A stretch of 64,000 nt of DNA from Streptomyces sp. TSRI0281 (GTDB taxonomy: Bacteria; Actinomycetota; Actinomycetes; Streptomycetales; Streptomycetaceae). Position 1 is the stretch's first letter, and each line of letters starts with the position of its first letter. The stretch covers positions 78,485-142,484 of the forward strand of contig NZ_LWLE01000014.1 of the NCBI RefSeq assembly GCF_001905125.1. The letters are read 5' to 3'. Below are positions 36,918 through 47,900 of this stretch, piece by piece. The notes under the pieces are model-generated. The model was not told the origin of the DNA and did not search any database. It was given only the letters and a program-made list of their open reading frames with translations. The position numbers were made by a program, and so were the translations under genes.

Positions 36918-39900
36918 ATGGTTTCCCGAGCAGTCGCCGACTACCGATGGCAGGGCGCCGCCATGCTGCGCGCCACCACCAGCCCCGAGCCGGCAGACAT
37001 CCCCCGTACCCTCGACCTGGACAACGTGGCCGTCACTCGCGGGTGGCTGAACCGCGTCTGGGAGTGCGATGACTTCCGCAACGCGGTGGAGCTGGCCACC
37101 CCCGTCCTGTCCGACGCCGTCGAAGCAGTCGTCCAAGGCCGGCAGTCCGAGCCCCGTCACGTCCGCCGCACCGCGGTATCGACGGTCTCCTACCTCTTGC
37201 GGCGGCAACACCGACCGACCCCGCTGGGCCTGTTCGCCGGCACCGCTCCGGTGACGGTAGGGCCCAGGGCAAGCGCGCGGTGGCGCGACAAGCACCGCGT
37301 GCTGATCCGGCCGGACTCCGAATGGGTCACCGACATGGTCCTCCGGCTCCAGCGCATCCCCGCGTTACTGGCGCGGCTCCCGCTCGTCGCCAACAACGCC
37401 GCCCGCACGCGGGGCGATCGGCTCGTGGCGCCGGGCCCGCCCTCCGACGGGCACGCCGTCCTGCTGGCCCCGGTCGAGATATCCGTCCGCAATGCCCGGC
37501 CGGTGGCCGCCGTCATGGACGCCGCCCGCTCGCCCATCCCTTACGGCGCCTTGTACGGCCACCTGCGCGACAGCTTCCCCCAGGCCACACCGGAGCAGAT
37601 CGACGCGCTTCTCACCGGCCTGGTCGAGCAGCAGTTCCTCATCACCAGCCTGTGGGCACCCATGACCACCGTGGACCCCCTCCAGCACCTGTGCCACGAA
37701 CTGGAACAGCACGACGCAGACAGCATCCCTGACGTGCGGGACCTGGTACACGAGCTGTACGCACTACGCGACGAGGTATCCGCCCACCAGCCGACACTCT
37801 CCGACATCAGCGTGAGCGCCCTCGCCACACGGATGCGCGCCCTCACCGCCGTCACCCCGACACCGTTGCTCATTGACACCGCCCTCGACTGCGAGACCCA
37901 GCTCCCGCAGACCGTGATCGCGGAAGCGCAGGCAGCCGTGTCAGCCCTCTACCGGACCACCCCGCAGCCCTACGGCTATCAGCACTGGCGCGACTACCAC
38001 CGCCGGTTCCGGGCCCGGTACGGCGTCGGCGCCCTGGTGCCGGTGATGGACCTGGTTGCCGACAGCGGCCTCGGGCTGCCCGCCGGATACATCGGCTCCG
38101 AACGCGGAGCCTCCCTGAAGGTGCGCACAGACCGCGACGAGCTGCTGCTCTCGCTGATACAGCAAGTCCTCCTCGACGGCCGCGACGAACTGCGGCTGAC
38201 GGACGACATGGTCCATGCCCTGGAGAAGGCCGCCGGAACGGACGAGCGGCTGTTCGTGCCCCGAGTGGAGGCCGCCTTCGAGATCCACGCCCCCAGCACC
38301 CGGGCGCTGTCCAGCGGCACGTTCGACCTCCTGCTCACGGCGGTGCCCCGCCCCGGCAGCAGCATGGCGGGCCGGTTCGCCCACGTCCTGCCGCCCGAGC
38401 ACCAAGACGCCCTCGCCACCAGCTATCGCGGGGCACCGGACCGCCTCGCGGCGCAGCTCGTGTTCCCACCGCGTCGGCACCGCAACGAGAACGTCACCCG
38501 CACATCACGACTGCTGCCGCACATCATCGAGCTGTCCGGCCACCAGGAGCGCGACGAGACGACGATCCGGCTCGCCGACATCGCCGTAACCGCCGACCCG
38601 CGCAGTTTCCATCTCGTGCAGCTCTCCACCGGCCGGCCCATCGACGTGCGGGTCCTGCACGCCTTGGAAGGCGGAACCCAGACCCCGCCGCTGGCCCGGT
38701 TCCTGGCAGAGGTGGCCAACGGACGGTACGCCGCCTACAAGCCGTTCGACTTCGGTGCCGGTTCTCGGCTCCCGTACCTCCCCCGGGTCCGCTACCGCCG
38801 CACCATCCTCACGCAGGCCCGATGGCTGCTGATGGCGGCAGACCTGCCCGGCCGCAAAGCCCCGAGGCGGGAGTGGGAGGACGCCTTCGCCTCCTGGCGG
38901 GACCGGCTGCGGGTCCCGATGCAGGTCGCCGTCATCGAGTACGACCAGCGCCTCCCGCTCGACCTGTCCCACCCGGTCCACCTCCGGGTCCTGCGCGCCC
39001 ACCTCGACAACGCCCGGCGCGTGGAGCTGCGCGAGGTACCGGACGCAGACGCCCACGGCTGGATCGGACGGGCACACGAGATCTGGCTCTCGCTGGGCCG
39101 TTCCGAGCCGGGCACCCCGTACAAGCCCCGGCCGCGCTCCACCACGTCGCCGGGCGCCGACCGGCATCTGCCGGGCGGCGGCGACGTTCTTCACGCACAG
39201 CTCCACTCCCATCCGGGCCGCTACGACGAGATCCTGAGCCACCACGTCCCCCACCTGCTCGCCGCATTCGGGGAGGAGCCGCCGACTTGGTGGTTCACCC
39301 GCCACCGGGAGATGGCCCGGCCGGACGCCGACCAGCACCTCGACCTCACCCTGCTCCTGTCGCCGGACTCGTACGGAGTCGGCGCACAGCAAGCCCGCGC
39401 CTGGGCCGACAACCTGCACACGATGGGACTCGCGTCCGGACTCGCCCTGGCCCCGTACCAGCCGCAGGCCGGACGCTTCGGCCACGGGCCGGCCATGGAC
39501 GCCGCGCACCAGGTGTTCGCCGCGGACTCCGCCGCCGCCCTTGCGCAGATCCAGCTCGCCGAGCGCACCGATGCCTTCGCCCGACAGGCCCTCGCCGCCG
39601 CCAGCGCGCTGCACCTCGTCACTCCCCTGGCACCGAACGCTGCGGCGGCCGAAGAGTGGCTGGTGGGCAACCTCCCCCAGGGCACCGGACGCTTGGACCG
39701 GACCCTGCGCAGCCAGGTGCTCGAACTCACTGGGCCAAACGGCGCCTCTGCGCTCGCGCCCCTCCCCGGGGGCCAGCAGGTCACCGAAGCGTGGCGAGCC
39801 CGCGCCGCCGCCGTGGACTTCTATCGGACCGCATTGGTCAGTGAACGTAATCCGCTCGACGTCGCCCGGTCGCTGCTGCACCAGCACCACGTCCGAACTC

Positions 39901-39983
39901 TTGGCGTCGATCCGCGCACCGAGGAGACGACGATTCGACTCGTGCGAACAGCCGCCCTCCAGCACCGGATGGCGGACCGATGA
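36918..39983 (+). CDS. Class I lanthipeptide dehydratase (LanB)
   Basis: The 1,021-residue protein starts at ATG 36918 with ACGGAGGG upstream. Residues 1-750 match the LanB glutamylation domain: RTAVSTVSYLLRRQHRPTPLGLFAG near the N-terminus, GAGSRLPYLPRVRYRR, and PLDLSHPVHLRVLRAHL. The C-terminal 230 residues contain an elimination-type SpaB_C domain (LHAQLHSHPGRYDEILSHHV..LDLTLLLSPDSYG). It uses glutamyl-tRNA to glutamylate Ser/Thr of the precursor and then eliminates glutamate. It overlaps the cyclase gene by 4 bp. Confidence 0.92.
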   Translation: MVSRAVADYRWQGAAMLRATTSPEPADIPRTLDLDNVAVTRGWLNRVWECDDFRNAVELATPVLSDAVEAVVQGRQSEPRHVRRTAVSTVSYLLRRQHRPTPLGLFAGTAPVTVGPRASARWRDKHRVLIRPDSEWVTDMVLRLQRIPALLARLPLVANNAARTRGDRLVAPGPPSDGHAVLLAPVEISVRNARPVAAVMDAARSPIPYGALYGHLRDSFPQATPEQIDALLTGLVEQQFLITSLWAPMTTVDPLQHLCHELEQHDADSIPDVRDLVHELYALRDEVSAHQPTLSDISVSALATRMRALTAVTPTPLLIDTALDCETQLPQTVIAEAQAAVSALYRTTPQPYGYQHWRDYHRRFRARYGVGALVPVMDLVADSGLGLPAGYIGSERGASLKVRTDRDELLLSLIQQVLLDGRDELRLTDDMVHALEKAAGTDERLFVPRVEAAFEIHAPSTRALSSGTFDLLLTAVPRPGSSMAGRFAHVLPPEHQDALATSYRGAPDRLAAQLVFPPRRHRNENVTRTSRLLPHIIELSGHQERDETTIRLADIAVTADPRSFHLVQLSTGRPIDVRVLHALEGGTQTPPLARFLAEVANGRYAAYKPFDFGAGSRLPYLPRVRYRRTILTQARWLLMAADLPGRKAPRREWEDAFASWRDRLRVPMQVAVIEYDQRLPLDLSHPVHLRVLRAHLDNARRVELREVPDADAHGWIGRAHEIWLSLGRSEPGTPYKPRPRSTTSPGADRHLPGGGDVLHAQLHSHPGRYDEILSHHVPHLLAAFGEEPPTWWFTRHREMARPDADQHLDLTLLLSPDSYGVGAQQARAWADNLHTMGLASGLALAPYQPQAGRFGHGPAMDAAHQVFAADSAAALAQIQLAERTDAFARQALAAASALHLVTPLAPNAAAAEEWLVGNLPQGTGRLDRTLRSQVLELTGPNGASALAPLPGGQQVTEAWRARAAAVDFYRTALVSERNPLDVARSLLHQHHVRTLGVDPRTEETTIRLVRTAALQHRMADR

Positions 39984-41212
39984 CCACGCTGGCAACCACC
40001 GCCGCAACAGCCTTGGAGCAGTACACAGCTGATCTGGCTGAGCCTCCTCCCCCGCCCCCGGAGGAGCCCTGGGCGGTGCAGTCGCTCGCCGACGGCGCTG
40101 CCGGAATCAGCCTGCTGCACATCGAGATCGCCAGCAGGTACGGCGGCTCCTGGCGTTCCGCGCACCGGTGGATCACGAGTGCAGCCTCCGGACCCATCAG
40201 CGCGGCCGACCAGACGGGCCTGTTCCTCGGCGCCCCGGCCGTCGGCTTCGTCCTCACCGCCGTCCCTCGGGCCTACCAGCATCTGTACGTCTCGGCCCGC
40301 ACGACCCTTCACCAGCACATCACCGACCTCGCCAACCGCCGCGTGGACGCCGCGCTCGCCCGCATCGACAGGGGAGACCTGCCGACCTTCGCGGAGTACG
40401 ACCTCTTCTACGGCCTCACAGGGATCGGCGCCTACCTCCTGCGCACCGAGCCCGAAGGCACAGCCCTGGAGAGGATCTTGCAGTACCTCGTCGCCCTGAC
40501 CCGGCCACTCGCCGCTGACAGGCGCGGGCTGCCCGGCTGGTGGGTACGCCATGACCCGGCGCGCGGCGAGTCGCCCCACTTCCCGGGCGGGCACGGCAAC
40601 TTCGGCGCAGCCCACGGCATTACTGGCCCACTTCTCCTCCTGGCCCAGGCCATGCGCCGAGGCATCACCGTCCGTGGTCACCAGGACGCCATGTTCACCA
40701 TCTGCGCCCACCTCGACGCCTGGTGCCAGCACGGCGATTACGGCCCCTGGTGGCCAGAGCACATCTCCCGGCGCGACCACGACCGCGGCCAACCTCATCA
40801 CGACGCCCCCGCCCGCCCGAGCTGGTGCTACGGCACAACGGGCATCGCACGCGCAGGGCAACTCGCAGGGATCGCCCTGCGCTCACCCACACTCCAGAAC
40901 TTCTACGAGGACGCCCTGTACCGGACATTGTCCGATCCCGCGCAACTCGCCCTGGTCACCGACAGCGGTCTCTGCCATGGATGGGCGGGCATCTACCAGA
41001 CCGCTCACCGCGCAGCCGCAGACGCTCTCGACCCGCGGCTTCACGCCCTCCCGGAACGCTTTGGTGACGCCCTCGCCGCATCCGGCCGGTCCAGCTCCCT
41101 CTCGGATCCCGGCCTGATCAACGGCGCCGCCGGCACCGCACTCGCCCTCACCACGCTCGCCTCGCAGCAGGCGCCGAGCACTGGATGGGACACATGTCTC
41201 TTGATCAACTGA
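39980..41212 (+). CDS. Class I lanthipeptide cyclase (LanC)
   Basis: The 410-residue protein has the LanC alpha/alpha barrel with zinc ligands in order: Cys in SWCYGTTGIARAGQ, then Cys-His in SGLCHGWAGIYQTAH. GGHGNFGAAHGITGPL and DPGLINGAAGTALAL are barrel repeats. It catalyses thioether ring closure between dehydrated residues and Cys of the precursor. It overlaps the dehydratase gene upstream by 4 bp and the next gene downstream by about 20 bp. Confidence 0.93.
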   Translation: MTTLATTAATALEQYTADLAEPPPPPPEEPWAVQSLADGAAGISLLHIEIASRYGGSWRSAHRWITSAASGPISAADQTGLFLGAPAVGFVLTAVPRAYQHLYVSARTTLHQHITDLANRRVDAALARIDRGDLPTFAEYDLFYGLTGIGAYLLRTEPEGTALERILQYLVALTRPLAADRRGLPGWWVRHDPARGESPHFPGGHGNFGAAHGITGPLLLLAQAMRRGITVRGHQDAMFTICAHLDAWCQHGDYGPWWPEHISRRDHDRGQPHHDAPARPSWCYGTTGIARAGQLAGIALRSPTLQNFYEDALYRTLSDPAQLALVTDSGLCHGWAGIYQTAHRAAADALDPRLHALPERFGDALAASGRSSSLSDPGLINGAAGTALALTTLASQQAPSTGWDTCLLIN

Positions 41213-42192
41213 TCCAGACAACCGAGCCGAGTCCGACGCAGCACGCCGTCCTCGCCGTCCTGACCGGCCTGCCGCTCGCCGACGCGGCGCAGCAGTACCG
41301 GATAGACCCTGTGGTCCTCTCCGACGCGGTCGCGGTCTACGACCAGGCCGGCCGAGAAGCCCTGGCCCGCCACGCAGCCATCACCGACTGGTGGCAGACG
41401 TACCTCCACTTCACCGACTGGCCGAACGCCGACACCACCTTCACCACGCACGTCCTGCCCATCCTGCGCGAGGCGGAAGCCGCCCGCGCGATCGACGGCT
41501 GGTGGTACACCAGAAAGCACCCCTGCTGGCGGCTGCGCCTCCGGGTCCAGCCTGCGGGCGGCGCCAAGCTGACGATCGGGGACGGCTTCGACCGCCTCGT
41601 CTCCGACGGACACCTTCAGCGCTGGTGGCCCGGCATCTACGAACCGGAGACTCCAGCGTTCGGCGGGAAGACCAGCATGACGGCCGCGCACGCCCTGTTC
41701 GTCACCGATAGCCGAGAGATCCAGCTGTTGCGCCAGCGCGACGATCTCACCGTCGGGCCCAGGGAACTGTCCGTCCTCCTGTGCACGATCATGATGCGCG
41801 CCGCCCGACTGGAGTGGTACGAGCAGGGCGATGTCTGGGACCGCGTCATTACGACGGAGCACCGCTCGGCCGTCAGCGACGTTCCGCCGGAACAGCTCGA
41901 CGCCCGAGTCCAGGAGATCCGTCCTCTGCTTCTCGCCGACAGTGACGTCCTGCTGCGCCCCGGGGGCCCACTGGAACCTGTCGCCGAGTGGGTCGCCGCA
42001 TTTCACAACGCCGGCCAAGCCCTCGCCGACGGCGTCCGAGACGGAACACTCGACCGTGGGCTGCGACAGGTGCTCAGCTACCACGTGATCTTTCACTGGA
42101 ATCGACTCGGGCTATCAATGCGAGGGCAGAGCATTCTGGCTTGGGCAGCCAGAGCAGCGATTCTGTGCGGCAATGGGCACAAGGAGGGCTAG
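41194..42192 (+). CDS. Thiopeptide-type bacteriocin biosynthesis (SpaB_C-like) protein
   Basis: The 332-residue protein carries a lyase-like domain of the SpaB_C family: WWQTYLHFTDWPNADTTF, WWYTRKHPCWRLRLRVQ and HVIFHWNRLGLSMRGQ. It is common as a stand-alone gene in FxLD and thiopeptide loci, as a second elimination domain or peptide-handling partner of LanB. The start is taken as ATG 41194 (GGATGGGA upstream); ATG 41185 is possible. It overlaps the cyclase gene and is the last gene of the cluster. It converges with the pPIWI-RE gene, leaving 25 bp. Confidence 0.88.
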   Translation: MSLDQLIQTTEPSPTQHAVLAVLTGLPLADAAQQYRIDPVVLSDAVAVYDQAGREALARHAAITDWWQTYLHFTDWPNADTTFTTHVLPILREAEAARAIDGWWYTRKHPCWRLRLRVQPAGGAKLTIGDGFDRLVSDGHLQRWWPGIYEPETPAFGGKTSMTAAHALFVTDSREIQLLRQRDDLTVGPRELSVLLCTIMMRAARLEWYEQGDVWDRVITTEHRSAVSDVPPEQLDARVQEIRPLLLADSDVLLRPGGPLEPVAEWVAAFHNAGQALADGVRDGTLDRGLRQVLSYHVIFHWNRLGLSMRGQSILAWAARAAILCGNGHKEG

Positions 42193-42217
42193 CACGGCAC
42201 CTCCGGCTCAGCAACGT

Positions 42218-44944
42218 CTATTCGTCGACCTGCTCGGTTGCCGGGGCTGGAGCCAATGGTAGGAAGTACTCCTCGGCGAGTTTCGCCAGGTGCAGCGGGA
42301 GCGGCCGGGCAAGCGGGTGGTACTCGTCGTGGAAGCGCAGCTGGTGGACGGCTGCCGCAATTACTGCGGGTCGTTCTGGCGTCGCGCCGGGGCTTCCCCC
42401 CGCAGCCAGAGCTGCCTCCGACAGACATCCCAGCACGGTGAGTTCCAATGCCTGTGGATTCCAGGCCGTAGCCGCAGGGCCGTGGGGCCAGTCCTTGTCG
42501 GGTACCAGTTTGCGTAGGTCGCGCCGCACCGTGCCTGCCGTCGGCGGTTTACCGACGGTGCTGACGAACACACGGTTGTCCGGGCTCGCCTCGCGGGCGG
42601 CCCAGAGGCCAGCGGAGAACCCTGGCGGCTCCTCGTCGGTCTCGCCGGGCGCATACCACTCGGGCGTCTCGCCGCGACTGTTGGCGTCCCGAATCAACAC
42701 CGCTCGCAAGCCGCCTCCATAGAGCGCGAGCCGCGTCAGCTGTTCCCCGTGCAAAGTCACCATGTCCCTGACCAGTTGTCCGTTGTTCAGGCCGGGCCAT
42801 ACCCCGCGTAGGTTGCCGCTGTTTACCAGGAGCAGGGTCGGTCGATCGCGTACTTGGTAGAGCAGTGACCTGACCTGGCGCTCGACCTCGTCACGCCGCT
42901 CATCCTGGGTGGAGAAGGCCCGGGCTGATCGGATCTGCGTCGGGTGGTCCGACGTGAACTCGTCGGCAGCGAGGGCAAGCAATAGTTGGGCGTATGGGAG
43001 CCACTTTTTGCGGGTGTCGTCCCAGCCACACACCGGATGTACAGGATCGCGTGGCCGGATGCGGAGAGCAACCAAGCGCTGTCCCGCCTGTCGGGTCGGA
43101 CCGTCTGCCTGGCACCGGACGTACCAGAGCGCCAGGTACTGAAGGCCATCCGCCAGCTTGTCGTCCAGCCGTTGGTCCGGCGGGACCACAGCACCGAGTT
43201 GGCGCATCCCGTCGGCTACGGCGGACTTTGCACGATGGGCCACGGCCCCGTCAGAGTCTTCCGGAACCACGATGAACTGGCTGACTCGACGGGCCACGGC
43301 GCAACCGAGCCGGAGTGCAGACTTGGGATCGGAGTCCCGGACTGGGAAGCGCTCGGGACCGAGCGTCTCCACGATCACCAGCCCTTCCGAGGCCGGTGGG
43401 GGGACAAAGTGGCCAGTCGTCCGTGCAGCGCGCTCCCGTACAGCCTGAGCGAGCGCCTGCGCTCGTTTGTGGCCGGACTTCCGGATGACCTCGAGTGGGG
43501 CGCCCAGGGTCCCGAGCGGACGGGTACGCAACCTGACTCGCAGTTCGCCGTCCTGCCACTCATGTTCACCATCCACTCCGCAGGATCCGGCAGAGAGGCC
43601 CAGCCACTCACGAAGCGCCGCGACCAAAGCGTCCCGGGTCTCCTCGGTCTGCCAGAGTACGTCCACCAACAGCGGACGCCCGTCGAGGGTCGCGCGCACC
43701 GCGTCCCGGCGGGCTTGGATTCGGTTCCGGGCCCGCTTCTCCTGCTCCGCCTGGTCTTTCGTCGGGGAGGTGGGCAGCAGGACGGGCTTGGACTTCCGGT
43801 GCACGCGTTCAAGCTCAGGTACCCGGCGCAGGAAGGGGCCGATGCCTTCCTCGACCCAGTGGTCGAGCAGCGAGCGTTCCAACGGCATGAGCCCGGCGCC
43901 GACACCATGCCGCCCCATCGCGGTGCTGTGCAGGATGCCAGCCGCAACCCCGTTCTGTCCTTCGATCCACCCGACCGGTTCGGCAACCAGATCAGACGGC
44001 TTGGGGTAGGCGCGCGTCACGTCCAGTTCGGGCAGCAGGCCGACCAGACTCTGCCGACTCCAGGCGAGCATCCCGAGGCTGCGGTCGTAGGCAAGGGAAT
44101 TGGCTGTGAGCCGTCGGCGCGGGCCGTGGACACCTGGCCACGGCAGCGGCGCGTCGAGCAGTACGGTCGCACCATGCCCTTCCGGCAGCCATACGGGCGA
44201 TCCTGTGGCCCAGCGACGGATCCCGTATGAGACATGCACACGGAACCGTGGGGCGAAGGGCACCGTCTGAACGGTGACGGTCACCAGTCCTGAGTAGAAC
44301 CATGTGTGTTTTCCCTTCGCGTACGACCGTGGTGGCCAGCTGACCAGCTCAACTCCTTGGTCGCGGGTGACCAGCCGGAAGGACAGGTCGACGCCGTTGA
44401 GGCGAAGTGGGGAGGAGGCAAGCCTGGCACCGATCCGCTCGGGCAGCAGTTGATAGAGCCTGCGGTCGGGGTGGGCGGTGCCGCCCGGAGAGTGATCCGC
44501 AGCCGTGAGGTCCACCGACTCAGTGCGCCACTGCGGGGTGTAGTCGTCGATCAGTGCAAGGGCCCGGTCGAGGGCTGCCCGGTGGTTGGCCATGCGCTCA
44601 GGCTCGGGATCGGTGCCGGGCGGCAGGGTCATCACCCAGGAGGCCAGCAGCGGGGAGATCAGCTCCGCGGGCATCTCCTCGGACGCATAGAACCACGGGA
44701 CCTCGGCGTTGCTGCCGGCCCCCCTGCCCGTGGCCACCAGGCCCGGAGCGGTGGCTCGGAGTAGGTCGTTGAGCTTGCTGATCGGCAAGGCCGTCGGCTG
44801 TTCCCGGCGGCGCCATCGCCGCCGGTAGAGGTCCATGAACTCGGCCCGCCACTCTTCGGGAAAGCTGATGACCCGGTACTGCTCAGCCCAGGGTTCCCTG
44901 TCCATATCCGGTTCATAGGCTGTGGTACTGATCAGGTGATACAC
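42218..44944 (-). CDS. pPIWI-RE protein (prokaryotic PIWI/RNase H with MID-X domain)
   Basis: The 908-residue protein fits the pPIWI-RE family: a DUF3962-type N-terminal half (YRVISFPEEWRAEFMDLYRRR, RLYQLLPERIGARLA), a MID-X-like centre, and a C-terminal RNase H fold (PTLLLVNSGNLRGVWPG near residue 703, RLALYGGGLRAVLIRD). The family is known from comparative genomics as a compact PIWI relative with conserved Arg and Glu, always next to a DinG-type helicase and a nuclease. That context is present here. It starts at GTG 44944 and overlaps the helicase gene by 13 bp. It is likely an RNA- or DNA-guided effector in defence against plasmids or phages; the guide type is unknown. Confidence 0.85.
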   Translation of the reverse strand: MYHLISTTAYEPDMDREPWAEQYRVISFPEEWRAEFMDLYRRRWRRREQPTALPISKLNDLLRATAPGLVATGRGAGSNAEVPWFYASEEMPAELISPLLASWVMTLPPGTDPEPERMANHRAALDRALALIDDYTPQWRTESVDLTAADHSPGGTAHPDRRLYQLLPERIGARLASSPLRLNGVDLSFRLVTRDQGVELVSWPPRSYAKGKHTWFYSGLVTVTVQTVPFAPRFRVHVSYGIRRWATGSPVWLPEGHGATVLLDAPLPWPGVHGPRRRLTANSLAYDRSLGMLAWSRQSLVGLLPELDVTRAYPKPSDLVAEPVGWIEGQNGVAAGILHSTAMGRHGVGAGLMPLERSLLDHWVEEGIGPFLRRVPELERVHRKSKPVLLPTSPTKDQAEQEKRARNRIQARRDAVRATLDGRPLLVDVLWQTEETRDALVAALREWLGLSAGSCGVDGEHEWQDGELRVRLRTRPLGTLGAPLEVIRKSGHKRAQALAQAVRERAARTTGHFVPPPASEGLVIVETLGPERFPVRDSDPKSALRLGCAVARRVSQFIVVPEDSDGAVAHRAKSAVADGMRQLGAVVPPDQRLDDKLADGLQYLALWYVRCQADGPTRQAGQRLVALRIRPRDPVHPVCGWDDTRKKWLPYAQLLLALAADEFTSDHPTQIRSARAFSTQDERRDEVERQVRSLLYQVRDRPTLLLVNSGNLRGVWPGLNNGQLVRDMVTLHGEQLTRLALYGGGLRAVLIRDANSRGETPEWYAPGETDEEPPGFSAGLWAAREASPDNRVFVSTVGKPPTAGTVRRDLRKLVPDKDWPHGPAATAWNPQALELTVLGCLSEAALAAGGSPGATPERPAVIAAAVHQLRFHDEYHPLARPLPLHLAKLAEEYFLPLAPAPATEQVDE

Positions 44945-47900
44945 GCGGTGTTCCCTTCATTGGGGGATGGATGGAGGCAGCGGTCGAGGGCTGTCCACAT
45001 CGGGCGGTAGAGCGCCCGGACGATGTGACGATCGTCGGCAGGCACGTCGGTCCCGGGGGTGAAGTAGGGCTCAAGGACGGAGTGGATGCTGTGCAGGAGG
45101 CTGCTCTTGGGAGTGTCCGGTTCCTGGGACGCCCCTCCAGCGGCCAGATGGGGGGAGAATGTGGCGTCGACAAAGGCGACCCTGGTAGGCACCGCACCAC
45201 GCACGGAACGGCCGATCACCTGCCAGATCAGTACGAGCAGGTCCCAGGTGATCGCTTCCCGGTCATCTCCGAGGGAGCTCCATGCCATGCTCCGGGCGAG
45301 CACCCGGTACCACTGAGATCGAGCGAGATCCCTGACCTTGCGGGCACCGAGACCGAGGCTGGGCTCGCTTCGTACCCATTCGTCGAACGCCCCGCCCCTC
45401 ATGGCCCGCACAATCCAGTCGTTGATCGCGTGTACCGCGAGGCCGAGGTCGTCGGGGCGCGGGTTGGGTCGGGCGAGGAAGTAGATCGACCCGATCGCAG
45501 CGTGATCGCGGTCTAGGTCGAGGATGTTGTGTCCGCGCTCGACAGCTAGTAGCGGCGCCACCAGGATCTCGGCGCGGGTACTGGCCAGCGTCTCGACGTC
45601 GCCACGGCGCAGGATGGGCGCGTGGTGCTCGTCGCCCTCCCCCAAAACGCCGGCCTCGGGATCGTCGTCCGACACCAGCCGGCGGACCCTGCACTTCCAC
45701 CGCCTATTGAGGGTGTGCAGGGTGTCCGCCACGACTTTGGATTCCTCATAACTGCCGACGAGCAGCAGGATGTGGCGGCGACTCTCCGGAAGGCGCTGTA
45801 ACTCCTCCCGGAGACGGCTGATTCCGGCGTCTTCGTCGCCGAGGGCGACGGCCATCCGGCGCAGGATCTCCTGCCGTTGATCGAGTGGCTCGCCGGAGAG
45901 TCGCTGCGCGTCGTACTGTCCATCGCAGGTGCAGCCCGCGCGGCATCCGCAGACGCTGCGAATGAACTCGAAGCGGAACTCACTCTGTTCGGCGATCCGG
46001 TCCAGGTCCTCCGGGCCTGGCTCGATGATCACGCCTATTTCCACCGGAATGTGATAGCGGCTGGACTTGCCTGCCCAACTGCTACCCGACATCAACAGGA
46101 CGTTGGTACCAGGGCGACCATCCACCGTCGGCAGGTCGGGCATCTCCCGAAGTAGTTCCCGGCCGACCCCGCTGCACCGGAAGAACCTGAGTTCCCCGGT
46201 GCGCACTCCACCGTGATCCGGGCTGTCCATCAGAAACTGGAAGCCGATCACATTGCCCATCGGCGCCTCGGGCACCATGGGTCCGTAGTCGAGCGGCCTG
46301 CGGTACATCTCGTTGAAGCCCAGGTTGAGTGCTGACGCGACACGCGGCCACATGGCGTTGATCAGGGCAAGTCTGGGCTCCAGGGCGCTGAGGAGCATGG
46401 TGAACTCGAAGCGGGTCACGAGCAGCTTGAGCCAGTCGTCAGAGTTCTCCGGAAGGGGTTCCTTCTTCAGCCGCCTCGCCCTCTTGCGGCTCTTTCCAGG
46501 AGGCTGCGGCGCCCGGGGCCGCTCGGCGGCCGCGAGGTGGCGCAGCTCCTCGTACTGCTCAGAGGCTTCGGCCGTGGGCTCCAGCAGCGGGTCCAGGGCG
46601 AAAAGGCGGCATACCATCTCCTCCAGCCGCTCGCGGGTTGTTTCGCGCCGGTTGGTGTGCAGGAGTTCGCCCAGCAAGGCGGTGAGTTCCACGCCGTCCT
46701 CGGTGTATCGCTGCCGGTCGCCGAACGGATTCTCCCGGAAGGCGTCGAGGATCTCGGTGAGTCGAAGCCGCGGAGCCCGGTGCCGATGCCCGACCGCAGG
46801 TCCCAATGCCTCGGCCGACGTCCCCTCACGATCTTCCGGGAGCGGATACCGCTCCTCCACCAGGCGGAGTTGGAGCGTCCACGCGCTGAAGTACCCAGTT
46901 CTGACCCAGTTCCGCAGTTCCACATCGCGGACGAGCATGGCCACCAGGCGGTCGGCGGCGGTCTGCGTGGTGTTGACGGCCGCCGACCAGTTCTCCACGT
47001 CGCGGTCGGACAACTGGATCCCGCCGGCACCGGCCAACTCACGGATACGGTGCTGGTTGACATCGTGCAGGAAGGACCGTGTGTCGGAGCCGCCGCCGAT
47101 CAGCGGGATGGCCGGCGCGAACATCCGATCCAACTGCATCTGGACTCGGTCCGCCTCATCGATGATCACCAGGTCACTGCGCCGACAGGCGAGTTCGAGG
47201 TACCGGACGCGTTCCGGGTTCTGTGGGTGCGGCACCTTGGAATCCACCAGGCTGGGCGGTGTGGCAACCCATAGGGCCGCGCCGACCAGCTCTCGGGCTC
47301 CGTGGTGGCGGGGACAGGCGGACCAGAAAGGACAGGCCAACTGCCGCCGTTCCCAAAGGTCACCGGCGGGATCGCGGCGGCTGGGCTTCTGCAATCGGGC
47401 GCAAGGCGCCTCGCCGAATCCCAGCAGATCGTCGGCGAGCTGCCCCTCTGCGTATCGGAGTGCATTCAGAGCGCAGGACGTGCTCAGGTATGCGAACGCC
47501 GGATCGTCGTGCGCGAGCAGGTTGCGTCTGCCACGGCCAGCCAACCGCCGGTGCAGTCGCTCGGCGTGCCGCTGGCGACCCGAAGCACCAAGAACCGGCG
47601 CGGCAGATCGGGGCACGTATGTGTTGTACCGCTCCACCATCTTGAGCTGTTCCGCGACGTCCCCGACGACGATGGTCGCCCGCATGCCCTGCCGGGCCAT
47701 GTGCACCGCCAGCACGTCTCGCAGGGTGCTCTTACCGGCGCCGACGATGCCCAGCAGGTGCTGGATCCGTCGCACCTCAAAGCGGTCCGCGCACCGGAAC
47801 CCGTCCGCCTGGCGGGTGAAGAGGTGGACCGCCCCAAGCCGCCCTGCCCAGTTCTCGGACTTCACGGAATCCATGTACGCCGCTGTCTCCAGCAGGTCGC

